A stretch of 30,684 nucleotides of DNA from Soonwooa sp. (GTDB taxonomy: Bacteria; Bacteroidota; Bacteroidia; Flavobacteriales; Weeksellaceae): NCBI RefSeq assembly GCF_030151385.1, contig NZ_JASLDS010000020.1, positions 1 through 30,684 of the forward strand. Direction: 5' to 3'. The translations under genes and the position numbers were made by a program. Numbering within the stretch: position 1 is the first letter of the stretch; each line of letters starts with the position of its first letter. The notes beneath the pieces were generated by a model. The model saw nothing but the letters and a program-made list of their open reading frames with translations. It ran no database searches and was not told the DNA's origin. Shown piece by piece: positions 9,324 through 17,193 of the stretch.

Positions 9324-10310
9324 TTACCAGTTGAGATAAGACTCTCTCTTGCTGATTTTTTTAAAAGTTTTTGAAGCTTCAATCCACTCAAAGCCTTTGT
9401 AAAACGAGCCATCAACTTTAACATCGTAACTGCACATGTTTGTAATCAGCAAACGGCTATCATCCTGAAAATCTACCATTGTTTCTGGCTCCATACACGA
9501 TGTTGGGGTATCATAAATAATTCCTGTACGAGAATCAATTATAAAACCAATGGCTTGCTCTGGTTTTACAGTAAAAAATACAGCATAATAAAAGTTAGCA
9601 AAATTCGGCTCTCTATCTTTAATCATGTTTGTGATATCACTTTTGTATTTCGCAGCTTTTGGATTCGATTCCCATTTTACAGGAACTTGTTTCTTTTTGG
9701 CTGTTTTATTAATATGAAAGTTTTCAAACTTATAACTCGGAACAGCGATCGCCGAATCAACAACAGCATCTGTCACAGTCACTTCATTTGTATCACTATA
9801 CGATGTCGCTGCCGCTGCTGTTGTTGTTACAGTCACTTGTCGCTCTGGGATAAATCGTGTCATCGAAAGTTTACTTTCAAAATAATCAGCAATTTTACCA
9901 GCTAGATTTTTGTCGGTTTCGCTGTCATAATAAATAGTTGTGACAAGCTTTCCATTTCTAAGGTATACAACTCTATTAGTGCCATCTCCTTCAAATTTTT
10001 CTACCTCCGAATCAGCAGCTTTAATTGATTTGAATAGAAAATGAATTACACCAATTTCTGCATTATTCTTAGCAGAAATAACATCGCCGTAGATTAATTC
10101 AATTTGTTTGGAATCCGCATCATTATAATAATTTTTTGCTTCTGAGTTAGAAATAATTCCAGGATTCTTTGGAAACCATTCTAGCTTAACATCTTTATGA
10201 CTAAAATTTTTCGGAATAAGTGACACTGGAATATTGTAGGTCTCTAAATTTTGAGCCAACATAAACTGAGATGCAATACCAAATAGTATTACTATTAAAA
10301 GTCTTTTCAT
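9324..10310 (-). CDS. Exported protein of unknown function
   Basis: I do not recognise this family. I place the start at the ATG at 10310 because it opens a clean signal peptide (MKRLLIVILFGIASQFMLAQ); the longer frame adds ten charged residues in front of it. The mature protein is about 310 residues. An N-terminal part (about 20-160) contains mixed alpha/beta sequence. A Thr/Ala linker (VTVTTTAAAATSYS) follows, then a second part (about 200-328) with a possible metal- or disulfide-related Cys pair (PTSCMEPE, TNMCSYD). No T9SS domain or lipobox is seen. It stands alone, facing the M1 gene across a shared terminator. Confidence 0.6.
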   Translation of the reverse strand: MKRLLIVILFGIASQFMLAQNLETYNIPVSLIPKNFSHKDVKLEWFPKNPGIISNSEAKNYYNDADSKQIELIYGDVISAKNNAEIGVIHFLFKSIKAADSEVEKFEGDGTNRVVYLRNGKLVTTIYYDSETDKNLAGKIADYFESKLSMTRFIPERQVTVTTTAAAATSYSDTNEVTVTDAVVDSAIAVPSYKFENFHINKTAKKKQVPVKWESNPKAAKYKSDITNMIKDREPNFANFYYAVFFTVKPEQAIGFIIDSRTGIIYDTPTSCMEPETMVDFQDDSRLLITNMCSYDVKVDGSFYKGFEWIEASKTFKKISKRESYLNW

Positions 10311-10532
10311 TATTTCGGTTTTTAAAAATTTATCTGACATAAAAATACTAAATCATTTTCATCTCAAAACAAGTAGAATTTACAAAAAAAAGTCTCAGAA
10401 TTACAGCTTAAAAATAATTATTGTAAAATGTCCGATCAATCGAACTCTAAATCTAATATTTTCTTTAAAATTTTATTATCAAAATCATTCATCAAAGCAT
10501 AAAAATAAAGTAACATTTACACGATTTTTCCT

Positions 10533-10540
10533 TAAATTTA
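10533..10540 (+). promoter_or_regulatory. Candidate -7 box before the 10585 gene
   Basis: TAAATTTA preceded by TTTTTCC resembles the Bacteroidetes -7 box with one mismatch, 45 bp before the ATG. The same TTTCCTTAA context appears before fbp and the M1 gene, which supports a shared promoter style. No clear -33 element is seen. Confidence 0.3.
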
Positions 10541-10584
10541 ATCTTCGAAAAAGACAAATTGCCACATTTCAAATAATCAAAAAG

Positions 10585-11583
10585 ATGAAGAATTATCGCT
10601 CTTTTATAATCTACTTATTATTAGAAATTGCGACTGCAACATTTTTTTTGATGACGAAAGATTCCATTAACAGCCTACAAACATCTGTTTTAATAACAAT
10701 CTTTTTATTTGTCAATCCGTTTTTATTCTTTGTCTTTAGCAGAAATACACAAAGCAATATTTCGTTTTGGTATGTTCTTTATTTAGCTTTCAAAATCACA
10801 CCTTTAATATTTAGAACTACAGGAACTTGGTTTGACTATCTTTTTAAATTTAAACTAATTTTCAATCTAGCATTTTTGACTTTCCTTATTTGGAGAATTT
10901 TCCGATTTGTAAAACATTTTAGAAATAAAATGACCACCGAAAAAACAAACATTATCGATGAGCATTCTGTCATTTCAGAATATTTACAAAGCAATATAAA
11001 ATTTCGAAAAATAAGCCAAATGATTACTTTTGAAATTTGCTCTTTCTATTACACTTTCTTGAAATGGAAGAATACGCAAACTTCTACCAATTCTTTTTCT
11101 GGTTACAAAAACGGAGGCGTAATAGCTGTTTATCTAGCATTTATTTTAATTTCCATTATTGAAGGAATCGGATTTCATTTTTTATTGTTTTCAAAAAACA
11201 AAATTCTTGGCATCGCTTTTTTGATACTGCATATCTACATTTTAGTTAATCTCATAGGACAAATAAAAGCTATTATTTACAGAAAGCACCTTATATCAGA
11301 CGACTACATCTACATTCGTTATGGATTATTTAATACTTTAAAAATTGCGGTCACCGAAATTCAAGAATGTTCTAACTATGAAGGAGATTATGACAAAAGA
11401 GACAAAAATTTGTTGAAAATGGCATTGTTAGGTAAACTAGAACCACACAATGTTATGCTGGAATTAAATGAAAACATCGAAGCGCAACTTCCTTTCGGAA
11501 TTACAAAAAGACCGAAAAAATTACTACTTTACGTAGATGATTCACCAACATTTATTAATGCCATCCAAGCACCAAAGAATTAA
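10585..11583 (+). CDS. Membrane protein of unknown function with C-terminal PH-like region
   Basis: Not assigned to a named family. The 332 residues hold about three or four helices in the first 115 residues. A charged cytoplasmic stretch follows (about 115-175), then two more helices (about 178-230). The C-terminal 100 residues are beta-rich (DDYIYIRYGLFNTLKIAVTE, then NVMLEL and KKLLLYV). The short strands, with a hydrophobic face and the ending helix DSPTFINAIQ, resemble bacterial PH domains found behind membrane helices. There is no signal peptide or enzymatic motif. The next two genes are also small membrane proteins, and the third has the same helix-then-PH-like plan, so the three may act together. 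Confidence 0.55.
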   Translation: MKNYRSFIIYLLLEIATATFFLMTKDSINSLQTSVLITIFLFVNPFLFFVFSRNTQSNISFWYVLYLAFKITPLIFRTTGTWFDYLFKFKLIFNLAFLTFLIWRIFRFVKHFRNKMTTEKTNIIDEHSVISEYLQSNIKFRKISQMITFEICSFYYTFLKWKNTQTSTNSFSGYKNGGVIAVYLAFILISIIEGIGFHFLLFSKNKILGIAFLILHIYILVNLIGQIKAIIYRKHLISDDYIYIRYGLFNTLKIAVTEIQECSNYEGDYDKRDKNLLKMALLGKLEPHNVMLELNENIEAQLPFGITKRPKKLLLYVDDSPTFINAIQAPKN

Positions 11584-11661
11584 TCATTCTTCAAAACACA
11601 TTTTTTAGTATTTTTAAGTAATTTTAAAACCAGAATAACAATAAATCTTAAAAAAATTAAC

Positions 11662-12042
11662 ATGGCACCAATGAAACACGACCAAGCCGAACTTTATTAC
11701 AACATTAGTTTGTATTTAGGATTTATTCTAGGAATTGCAGCTTTTGTTGGTTGGGGAATTTTCATTTGGAAACGACTTTACAAAAGCGCAAACAATGACA
11801 AAGTGATTTCCACGAGTGTTGTCGCCATGAAGACTTTCTTCTTTATGTTTCCTGGCCTTATCGCTTTTGCCATTTGCGTGATTCCTTTGACATATTTCGC
11901 AAATATTCTCAAACAAGAGGAATATTGCAAAGAAGTGATTCGCGTTAATGTTGGCATAAAAAAAGATGACCCAATTTTTAAAGAACGTTGCGGTTGCTCC
12001 GATATTGACGAGTTATTTATTAATGCTAAAAAAACAGAATAA
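11662..12042 (+). CDS. Small two-helix membrane protein, unknown
   Basis: The protein has 126 residues with two clear membrane segments (about 12-34 and 53-77). A short soluble tail carries a Cys-rich motif (ERCGCSD) and one further Cys (EEYCKE). I know no family for it. Its stop overlaps the next start by one base (TAATG), so the two proteins are translationally coupled and likely partners. An alternative ATG lies three codons downstream (11671). Confidence 0.55.
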   Translation: MAPMKHDQAELYYNISLYLGFILGIAAFVGWGIFIWKRLYKSANNDKVISTSVVAMKTFFFMFPGLIAFAICVIPLTYFANILKQEEYCKEVIRVNVGIKKDDPIFKERCGCSDIDELFINAKKTE

Positions 12043-12551
12043 TGAAAACCTATAATTTCCGACAAAATCCAGGCGCAAAAGCCGTAATCTTTGCCATTGT
12101 TTATTTTGCTGTCGTATTTTCCATCTGCTATTTTGCTTTTGGTGGTATCAATGGAATGGCGGACAAAGTCAACAATGTTGGATCAGGAAAAATAGTTGGT
12201 GTTGTCGTTGGTTTTGCATTTCTTGCACCATTTATTATTTTACTACAATACGTTTCGCCAAAGATAAAAGTTGAACTTGGACAAGATTTTCTTTCTATAA
12301 AAACTGGAAGCAAACAACAGAATGTATCATTTGCAGAAATTGGAACAATGATTTTAAACGATAAAAAAATTAATACCTTAAAACTTTTGGACCGAAGTGG
12401 AAATTTGATTTCGGATATGTCTTGCCAAAGCAGTCCAACTGCACTTTCGGACATTGCAACAGAAATTTCTAAATCTGGTTTTAACAAAGAAAAATCCACC
12501 TTAAACTTCTTCGGAAAAGACTTTGACAGAATTACTTACAGAAGAATTTAG
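12042..12551 (+). CDS. Membrane protein with PH-like soluble domain, unknown
   Basis: The protein has 169 residues. Two membrane helices (about 13-35 and 50-70) are followed by a soluble part of about 95 residues built of short strands (KVELGQDFLSIKTGSK, NVSFAEIGTMILND, INTLKLLDRSG) and a final helix. This is the usual appearance of a bacterial PH (YdbT/YdbS-like) domain, but the similarity is by eye only. It is coupled by overlap to the preceding gene. A good terminator follows. Confidence 0.55.
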   Translation: MKTYNFRQNPGAKAVIFAIVYFAVVFSICYFAFGGINGMADKVNNVGSGKIVGVVVGFAFLAPFIILLQYVSPKIKVELGQDFLSIKTGSKQQNVSFAEIGTMILNDKKINTLKLLDRSGNLISDMSCQSSPTALSDIATEISKSGFNKEKSTLNFFGKDFDRITYRRI

Positions 12552-12577
12552 CCTAAATATCGACAGATTACAAATAC

Positions 12578-12605
12578 AAAATCAGCCTATTCGGTTGATT
12601 TTTTT
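12578..12605 (+). terminator. Intrinsic terminator
   Basis: AAATCAGCC pairs with GGTTGATTT (9-10 bp, one G-U pair) around a five-base loop, followed by a run of T. It closes the membrane-protein genes at 10585-12551 and separates them from the Crp/Fnr-type regulator. Confidence 0.8.
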
Positions 12606-12612
12606 CTTATAT

Positions 12613-12630
12613 ATAGTTAAGATAAACTAT
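12613..12630. promoter_or_regulatory. Inverted repeat before the Crp/Fnr-type gene
   Basis: ATAGTT (12613-12618) and AACTAT (12625-12630) are separated by six bases, 33 bp upstream of the regulator's ATG. The two-fold symmetry suits a dimeric Crp/Fnr-type protein and suggests self-regulation. No second copy was found in the window, so this is only a candidate. Confidence 0.3.
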
Positions 12631-12662
12631 GTTTTGCATCATATTTGTAAGCTCAGTAAAAT

Positions 12663-13259
12663 ATGAGTTTTAAAGACCTTTTAAGAGAAAAAATTTTGAG
12701 CTACGGAACTTATTTTGATGAAGAAGTTTTAGAGATAGGATTGCAGAAGTTCAAAACAATCAAAATAAATGCTGGTGACCACCTTATCAATTCGGGAGAT
12801 GTAATTTCAGAATTATTTATTGCCGAAAAATCTATTTCGCGAGCTTATATCATAACAGAAAACGGCGAAGAACGTACGCTTTGGATAGAACCTGAAATGA
12901 GCTTTTTGACAGATATGGAAAGTTTTCGTCGAGGGACAACTAACCAAATGAATGTCCAACTTTACGAAGATTCGGATGTGATGTATATCGAACGCGAAGA
13001 TTTGGTAGAACTCTATGCAAAGTATCATCAATGGTCACTTTTCGGAATTTCGCTTGCCGAGGAATATCTTATTTATGTTTTTAAAATCACCAATTTGATG
13101 TTTGCCAATGATGCAACTTCCAATTACCAACTGATTGAACAATATTATCCTAGATTCTTGGATATTGTACCACTCAAACATATTGCATCGCGCCTTAATA
13201 TTTCGCCCATTAGCATTTCCAGAATTAGAAACGATAAGCAAAAGAGGAAATTGGATTAA
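12663..13259 (+). CDS. Crp/Fnr family transcription regulator
   Basis: The 198-residue protein has an N-terminal cyclic-nucleotide-binding-type beta barrel (about 25-120; AGDHLINSGDVISELFI, EERTLWIEPEMSF) and a C-terminal helix-turn-helix (about 170-195; LKHIASRLNISPISISRIRN). The usual cAMP-binding phosphate cassette (GE...RxA) is not visible, so the ligand may differ or be absent. Such short Crp-like regulators are common in Bacteroidetes. It lies directly upstream of the large T9SS surface protein, and the palindrome GGATTAAC/GTTAATCC overlaps its stop. It may therefore control that gene, which is inference from position only. Confidence 0.82.
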   Translation: MSFKDLLREKILSYGTYFDEEVLEIGLQKFKTIKINAGDHLINSGDVISELFIAEKSISRAYIITENGEERTLWIEPEMSFLTDMESFRRGTTNQMNVQLYEDSDVMYIEREDLVELYAKYHQWSLFGISLAEEYLIYVFKITNLMFANDATSNYQLIEQYYPRFLDIVPLKHIASRLNISPISISRIRNDKQKRKLD

Positions 13260-13272
13260 CATTTGTTAATCC
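13253..13272. promoter_or_regulatory. Palindrome at the regulator's stop codon
   Basis: GGATTAAC and GTTAATCC are perfect 8-bp arms around four bases. No T run follows, so it is a poor terminator. It sits about 20-38 bp upstream of the -7 box of the next gene, where an activator or repressor could bind. Confidence 0.4.
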
Positions 13273-13290
13273 GCATACATTTAAGCGATT

Positions 13291-13298
13291 TATCTTTG
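13291..13298 (+). promoter_or_regulatory. -7 box of the T9SS surface-protein gene
   Basis: TATCTTTG is a perfect TAnnTTTG match. TTTG at 13262-13265 lies 25 bp upstream, longer than the usual 17-23 bp, so the promoter may be weak or need an activator. Transcription should start near 13303, inside the following hairpin. Confidence 0.5.
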
Positions 13299-13327
13299 TG
13301 AAAAATGAATTAATAAATCATTTTTCA
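13299..13327 (+). promoter_or_regulatory. Perfect 10-bp hairpin in the 5' leader
   Basis: TGAAAAATGA (13299-13308) and TCATTTTTCA (13318-13327) are perfect arms around nine bases. The hairpin covers the predicted transcription start and ends 13 bp before the chosen ATG. It could be an operator, a transcript-stabilising stem, or a structure that limits translation. Confidence 0.55.
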
Positions 13328-13340
13328 TATGTTAGTGCTT

Positions 13341-16300
13341 ATGAAAAAAAAACTTCTTCTTTTTAACCTATTTTTTGTTCTATTATGTATTAAATTTTCT
13401 GGACAAGCTACTGTATGGTATGTATCTCCCTCTGGCTCAGGTAATCAAAGTGGCTCTAATTGGCAAAATACAAAAACACTGCAGGCCGCCTTCGCAGATT
13501 TCACATCGGGCGCTTACGAACTCCGACTTTTAAGAGGGACTTATAACATCAATTCCACATTGAAAATGGAACACGGATATACCGTAAATATGCTAGGAGG
13601 CTATTCTGGTAATGGTACTGATCGTGATTATGGATTATATCCGAGTATTCTTAATGGTCAAAAAAAGACCCAAATTCTAGAAATAAATAGTGATGGCAAT
13701 TCTGTCAATGGTCTTACTATGAAAGATGGGTATGTGACAGGAGAAAATGGAGGTGGTGCTATTATTTTCCAATCTAATAGTGTCAATATCTATAATATCA
13801 CATTCGTAAATAATGTGTCTGATGGGAGTCGCGGTGCTGGTGCACTTTTTCTTATGCATGGCTCTGGAGGTATAATCAATATTGGCCATTGTACTTTTGA
13901 GGGCAATAGAAGTAATTATATTAATTATCCACATGGACAAAATGGTGGTGGAGCGATACATAACTGGGCTCAAAATGCTAATATTTTTAATTGCACTTTT
14001 AGAAACAACTATACCGAAAATAAAGGGGCTGCTATCTACACGTGGGGATCTAATTTAAAAATTACAAATTGTGGCTTCGAGATGAATACCGCCGAAAAAG
14101 ATGGTGGCGCTATTTATGTTAACTCAAATGATGTACTAATTACTGGTTCCTCATTTTTAAAAAACAAGTCTTTACAAAATGGTGGTGCTATTTTCAATTC
14201 CGACTTTCTTGACATTAGCTACACAACCTTTCAATCCAACCAAAGTGGAATTGATGGTGGAGCTATTTTCAATGCAAAATCGATGTATAACCGAGTTACA
14301 AAAATTGATAAAGTTGGCTTTATTTACAACTCAGCATCAAAAGGAGGTGGGATTTTCACCGCTACTAGCGATGGTATTAAAATTATAAGCTCTTTGTTTC
14401 AAAGTAATAAAGCAACTGACATTGGTGGCGCCATATTTAACAACGAATTTATGGAAGTTACAAATTCCACTTTCGTACTAAATTCGAATACAGCAGTTAT
14501 TATTCCAAGTTATGCTAAAACAAATTATTATAACAACACAACCAATATTTTTAATTCAATCTTTAGCGAAAACACTGCAAAACAAGGTGGTTATCGTGAA
14601 GATATTAATTCTCAAATAACAAATACTGACCTAAGCACAAAAGATATTAGAAGAAACATTCTACAAACCTACAACCAAGGAATAGATAACCTTGTTGGCA
14701 TCGATCCATTATTAGTGAGTTCCTCATCTAATGCCTCTTTGCAATCTAATAGTCCTGCAATCGACTATGGTCAAAACACTTTGTATTCTCAAGTAAGCGG
14801 ACAAAACCCTTCGACAGCACAAGATCTTCAAGAAGCATCTCGACTATCTGGTACATCGATTGATCTTGGTGCTTACGAATTCCAACAACGTCCAGTAACG
14901 AATGTTCCGACTTGCTCAACTATTACTTTTCCTACGAACAATGCAACAAACATTTCTATAAACCCAAACATTACTTGGACTACAAGTTCTGGTGCGACAG
15001 GATATAGAATAAGAATCGGTACTTCTGCTGGTGGAAGTGATATTTTAAATCAAAATTTAGGAAATGTTACAAGCTTCACTCTTCCAACCAGTTTAAATTA
15101 CAATACTACCTATTTCGTAAGAATTATTCCTTTCAATTCCGCAGGTGATGCGATAGGTTGCACTGAAAACAAATTCACAACAGAAAATGGACCCATCATT
15201 GTTCCGACTTGCACAATCATTACTTTCCCTACGAACAATGCAACAAACATTTCTATAAACCCAAACATTACTTGGACTACAAGTTCTGGTGCGACAGGAT
15301 ATAGAATAAGAATCGGTACTACTGCTGGTGGAAGTGATATTCTAAATCAAAATTTAGGAAATGTTACAAACTTCGCTCTTCCAACAAATCTTAATTACAA
15401 TACTACCTATTTCGTAAGAATTATTCCTTTCAATTCCGCAGGTGATGCGATAGGTTGCACTGAAAACAAATTCACAACAGAAAATGTACCCATCATTGTT
15501 CCGACTTGCACAATCATTACTTTTCCTGCGAATAATGCAACAAACATTTCTATAAACCCAACCATTACTTGGACTGCAAGTTCTGATGCAGCAGGATATA
15601 GAATAAGAATCGGAACTACTGCTGGTGGAAGTGATATTATAAACCAAAATTTAGGAAATGTGACAAGCTTCACATTTCCAACAAATCTTAATTACAATAC
15701 TACCTATTTCGTAAGAGTTATTCCTTTCAATTCCGCAGGCGATGCAATAGCTTGTCCTGAAAACAAATTCACAACAGAAGGTGCACCCATTACTGTTCCG
15801 ACTTGCTCAACTATTACTTTTCCTACAAATAATGCAACTAATGTTGCTATTAATCCAACAATCACATGGACAACAAGTTCTAGTGCAACAGGATATAGAA
15901 TAAGAATTGGTACTACTGCTGGTGGAAGTGATATTTTAAATCAAAATTTAGGAAATCTTACAAGCTTTGCGCTTCCAACAAACCTAAATTACAATACCAC
16001 ATATTTCGTAAGAGTTATTCCTTTCAATTCTGCAGGTGATGCGATAGGTTGCGCTAAAAACAGATTCACGACAGAAGCTGCACCAATTACAATTCCAAAC
16101 TGCACAACGATAACTTTCCCAACCAATAACGCAACTAATGTTTCCATAAATCCTACAATTACTTGGACTGCAAGTCCTGGCGCAACAGGTTACAGTATCC
16201 GAGTTGGAACAACTGCTGGCGGAAATGACATCATAAACCAAGATTTAGGAAATGCAACAAGCTTTACACTACCGACAAGTCTTAATTACAATTCAACCTA

Positions 16301-16667
16301 TTTTGTAAGAATTATACCATTTAATTCAGCGGGTGATGCGACAGGCTGTACAGAACATAGATTTACAACCGAAAAAGAAACAATCGAAGAGCATAAAATT
16401 CCAAATGTTTTCACGCCAAATAATGATGGCACCAATGATGTGATAGATTTTTCATTTCTTCTAAATCGAAAAAATGCAAGGCTTCAAATTGTCGACCGTT
16501 ATGGCACTCTGCATTTTGAAGGCAACCAAAACAATCAATTCATCTGGAATGGTACTCACAACGGTTTAAAATCAAAAACAGGAACTTATTGGTACATTAT
16601 CATTTGGACCAATGCAGAAGAAAAAATTGTGACACAAAAAGGATGGATTCTTCTAAAATCAAATTAA
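13341..16667 (+). CDS. T9SS-secreted surface protein: beta-helix, five FN3-like repeats, CHU_C domain
   Basis: The 1108-residue protein starts at the ATG at 13341, which opens the signal peptide MKKKLLLFNLFFVLLCIKFSGQ; an ATG four codons earlier would overlap the leader hairpin. Residues about 25-505 are a right-handed parallel beta-helix with many short GGAI/NNxxxxGGAIY turns, like Pmp and choice-of-anchor Q proteins, ending in NSPAIDYG...DLGAYEF. Five tandem FN3-like modules of exactly 99 residues follow (523-1017). The last 91 residues (PNVFTPNNDGTNDVIDF ... GTYWYIIIW ... GWILLKSN) are the gliding-motility-associated CHU_C (type B) sorting domain, which directs export through T9SS to the cell surface. 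An adhesion or matrix role is likely, and the ligand is unknown. Its upstream neighbour is a Crp/Fnr-type regulator. Confidence 0.88.
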   Translation: MKKKLLLFNLFFVLLCIKFSGQATVWYVSPSGSGNQSGSNWQNTKTLQAAFADFTSGAYELRLLRGTYNINSTLKMEHGYTVNMLGGYSGNGTDRDYGLYPSILNGQKKTQILEINSDGNSVNGLTMKDGYVTGENGGGAIIFQSNSVNIYNITFVNNVSDGSRGAGALFLMHGSGGIINIGHCTFEGNRSNYINYPHGQNGGGAIHNWAQNANIFNCTFRNNYTENKGAAIYTWGSNLKITNCGFEMNTAEKDGGAIYVNSNDVLITGSSFLKNKSLQNGGAIFNSDFLDISYTTFQSNQSGIDGGAIFNAKSMYNRVTKIDKVGFIYNSASKGGGIFTATSDGIKIISSLFQSNKATDIGGAIFNNEFMEVTNSTFVLNSNTAVIIPSYAKTNYYNNTTNIFNSIFSENTAKQGGYREDINSQITNTDLSTKDIRRNILQTYNQGIDNLVGIDPLLVSSSSNASLQSNSPAIDYGQNTLYSQVSGQNPSTAQDLQEASRLSGTSIDLGAYEFQQRPVTNVPTCSTITFPTNNATNISINPNITWTTSSGATGYRIRIGTSAGGSDILNQNLGNVTSFTLPTSLNYNTTYFVRIIPFNSAGDAIGCTENKFTTENGPIIVPTCTIITFPTNNATNISINPNITWTTSSGATGYRIRIGTTAGGSDILNQNLGNVTNFALPTNLNYNTTYFVRIIPFNSAGDAIGCTENKFTTENVPIIVPTCTIITFPANNATNISINPTITWTASSDAAGYRIRIGTTAGGSDIINQNLGNVTSFTFPTNLNYNTTYFVRVIPFNSAGDAIACPENKFTTEGAPITVPTCSTITFPTNNATNVAINPTITWTTSSSATGYRIRIGTTAGGSDILNQNLGNLTSFALPTNLNYNTTYFVRVIPFNSAGDAIGCAKNRFTTEAAPITIPNCTTITFPTNNATNVSINPTITWTASPGATGYSIRVGTTAGGNDIINQDLGNATSFTLPTSLNYNSTYFVRIIPFNSAGDATGCTEHRFTTEKETIEEHKIPNVFTPNNDGTNDVIDFSFLLNRKNARLQIVDRYGTLHFEGNQNNQFIWNGTHNGLKSKTGTYWYIIIWTNAEEKIVTQKGWILLKSN
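14907..16391 (+). repeat. Five tandem 297-bp coding repeats
   Basis: Units start at 14907, 15204, 15501, 15798 and 16095, each exactly 297 bp (99 codons). Each encodes an FN3-like module (PTC..ITFPTNNATN.SINP.ITW....ATGYRIRIGT..GG..I.NQ.LGN). The first two units share exact DNA blocks of about 90 bp, whereas the last is the most diverged. This pattern points to recent duplication or gene conversion at the 5' end of the array. Confidence 0.95.
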
Positions 16668-16804
16668 AAACTGACAAATTTTCACATTTTATTTTTTTTG
16701 TATGACACGAATTGTCGAAAATCCTAAATCTCAATTACTAAATCTGAGCTGGCACATTCTTGGAGAAAACTTGAGCAGATAAAAATTAAAAAATAAATAT
16801 AATT

Positions 16805-17083
16805 ATGTCAGTAAACTTCACACCATTAGCAGACAGAGTGCTTATCGAGCCAATTGCTGCAGAAACTAAAACTGCTTCAGGAATTATTATCCCAGATACA
16901 GCAAAAGAAAAACCTCAAGAAGGAACGGTTGTAGCTGTTGGCGCTGGTAAAAAAGACGAACCAATGACAGTAAAAGTTGGTGACAAAGTGCTTTACGGAA
17001 AATATTCAGGTTCTGAATTAAAACTTGACGGAAAAGATTTCTTAATCGTTAGAGAAGCTGATTTATTAGGAATATTAGGATAA
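16805..17083 (+). CDS. groES: Co-chaperonin GroES
   Basis: The 92-residue Hsp10 co-chaperonin caps the GroEL ring. The family pattern is intact: N-terminal PLADRVLIEPI, mobile loop around residues 18-32 (ETKTASGIIIPDTA), GTVVAVG, GDKVLYGKYSG and the final DFLIVREADLLGI. The length is standard. It starts at ATG 16805 after an A/T-rich leader. No CIRCE element (TTAGCACTC/GAGTGCTAA) is present upstream, as expected for Bacteroidetes. groEL follows after a repeat-containing gap of 110 bp. Confidence 0.97.
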   Translation: MSVNFTPLADRVLIEPIAAETKTASGIIIPDTAKEKPQEGTVVAVGAGKKDEPMTVKVGDKVLYGKYSGSELKLDGKDFLIVREADLLGILG

Positions 17084-17095
17084 GATTTGTAAAAA

Positions 17096-17170
17096 GTACA
17101 ATGTACCAAGTACAATGTATTTTCTTATTCAATAAAATTTAAAAATTTAAAAGTACATTTTACATTGTAC
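17096..17170. repeat. GTACAATGTAC repeat cluster between groES and groEL
   Basis: GTACAATGTAC (17096-17106) and GTACAATGTAT (17110-17120) are direct copies 14 bp apart. TACATTGTAC (17161-17170) is an inverted copy that can pair with either. The hairpin would form in the groES-groEL transcript. The rest of the gap is AT-rich filler. Confidence 0.7.
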
Positions 17171-17193
17171 ATCATACAATAATACATTAAAAA

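Noticed and set aside
10311..10340. Longer N-terminus for the exported protein at 9324-10310
   Set aside because: It adds ten charged residues before a clean signal peptide. The ATG at 10310 is the better start.
15354..15673. Minus-strand open frames within the FN3-like repeats
   Set aside because: They recur with the repeats, have Ser/Cys-rich low-complexity translations and no start context. They are shadows of the real gene.
14907..16391. CRISPR array or other phage-defence repeat
   Set aside because: The repeats are 297 bp, contiguous without spacers, and in frame within a coding gene. No Cas genes are present.
16750..16763. Sigma-54-like site (TGGCACATTCTTGG) before groES
   Set aside because: The spacing is one base short and the second element reads TTGG instead of TTGC. 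No sigma-54 activator gene is nearby.
16668..16804. CIRCE/HrcA operator before groESL
   Set aside because: No TTAGCACTC/GAGTGCTAA pair. The small GACA/TGTC inverted repeat at 16704-16716 has only four-base arms.
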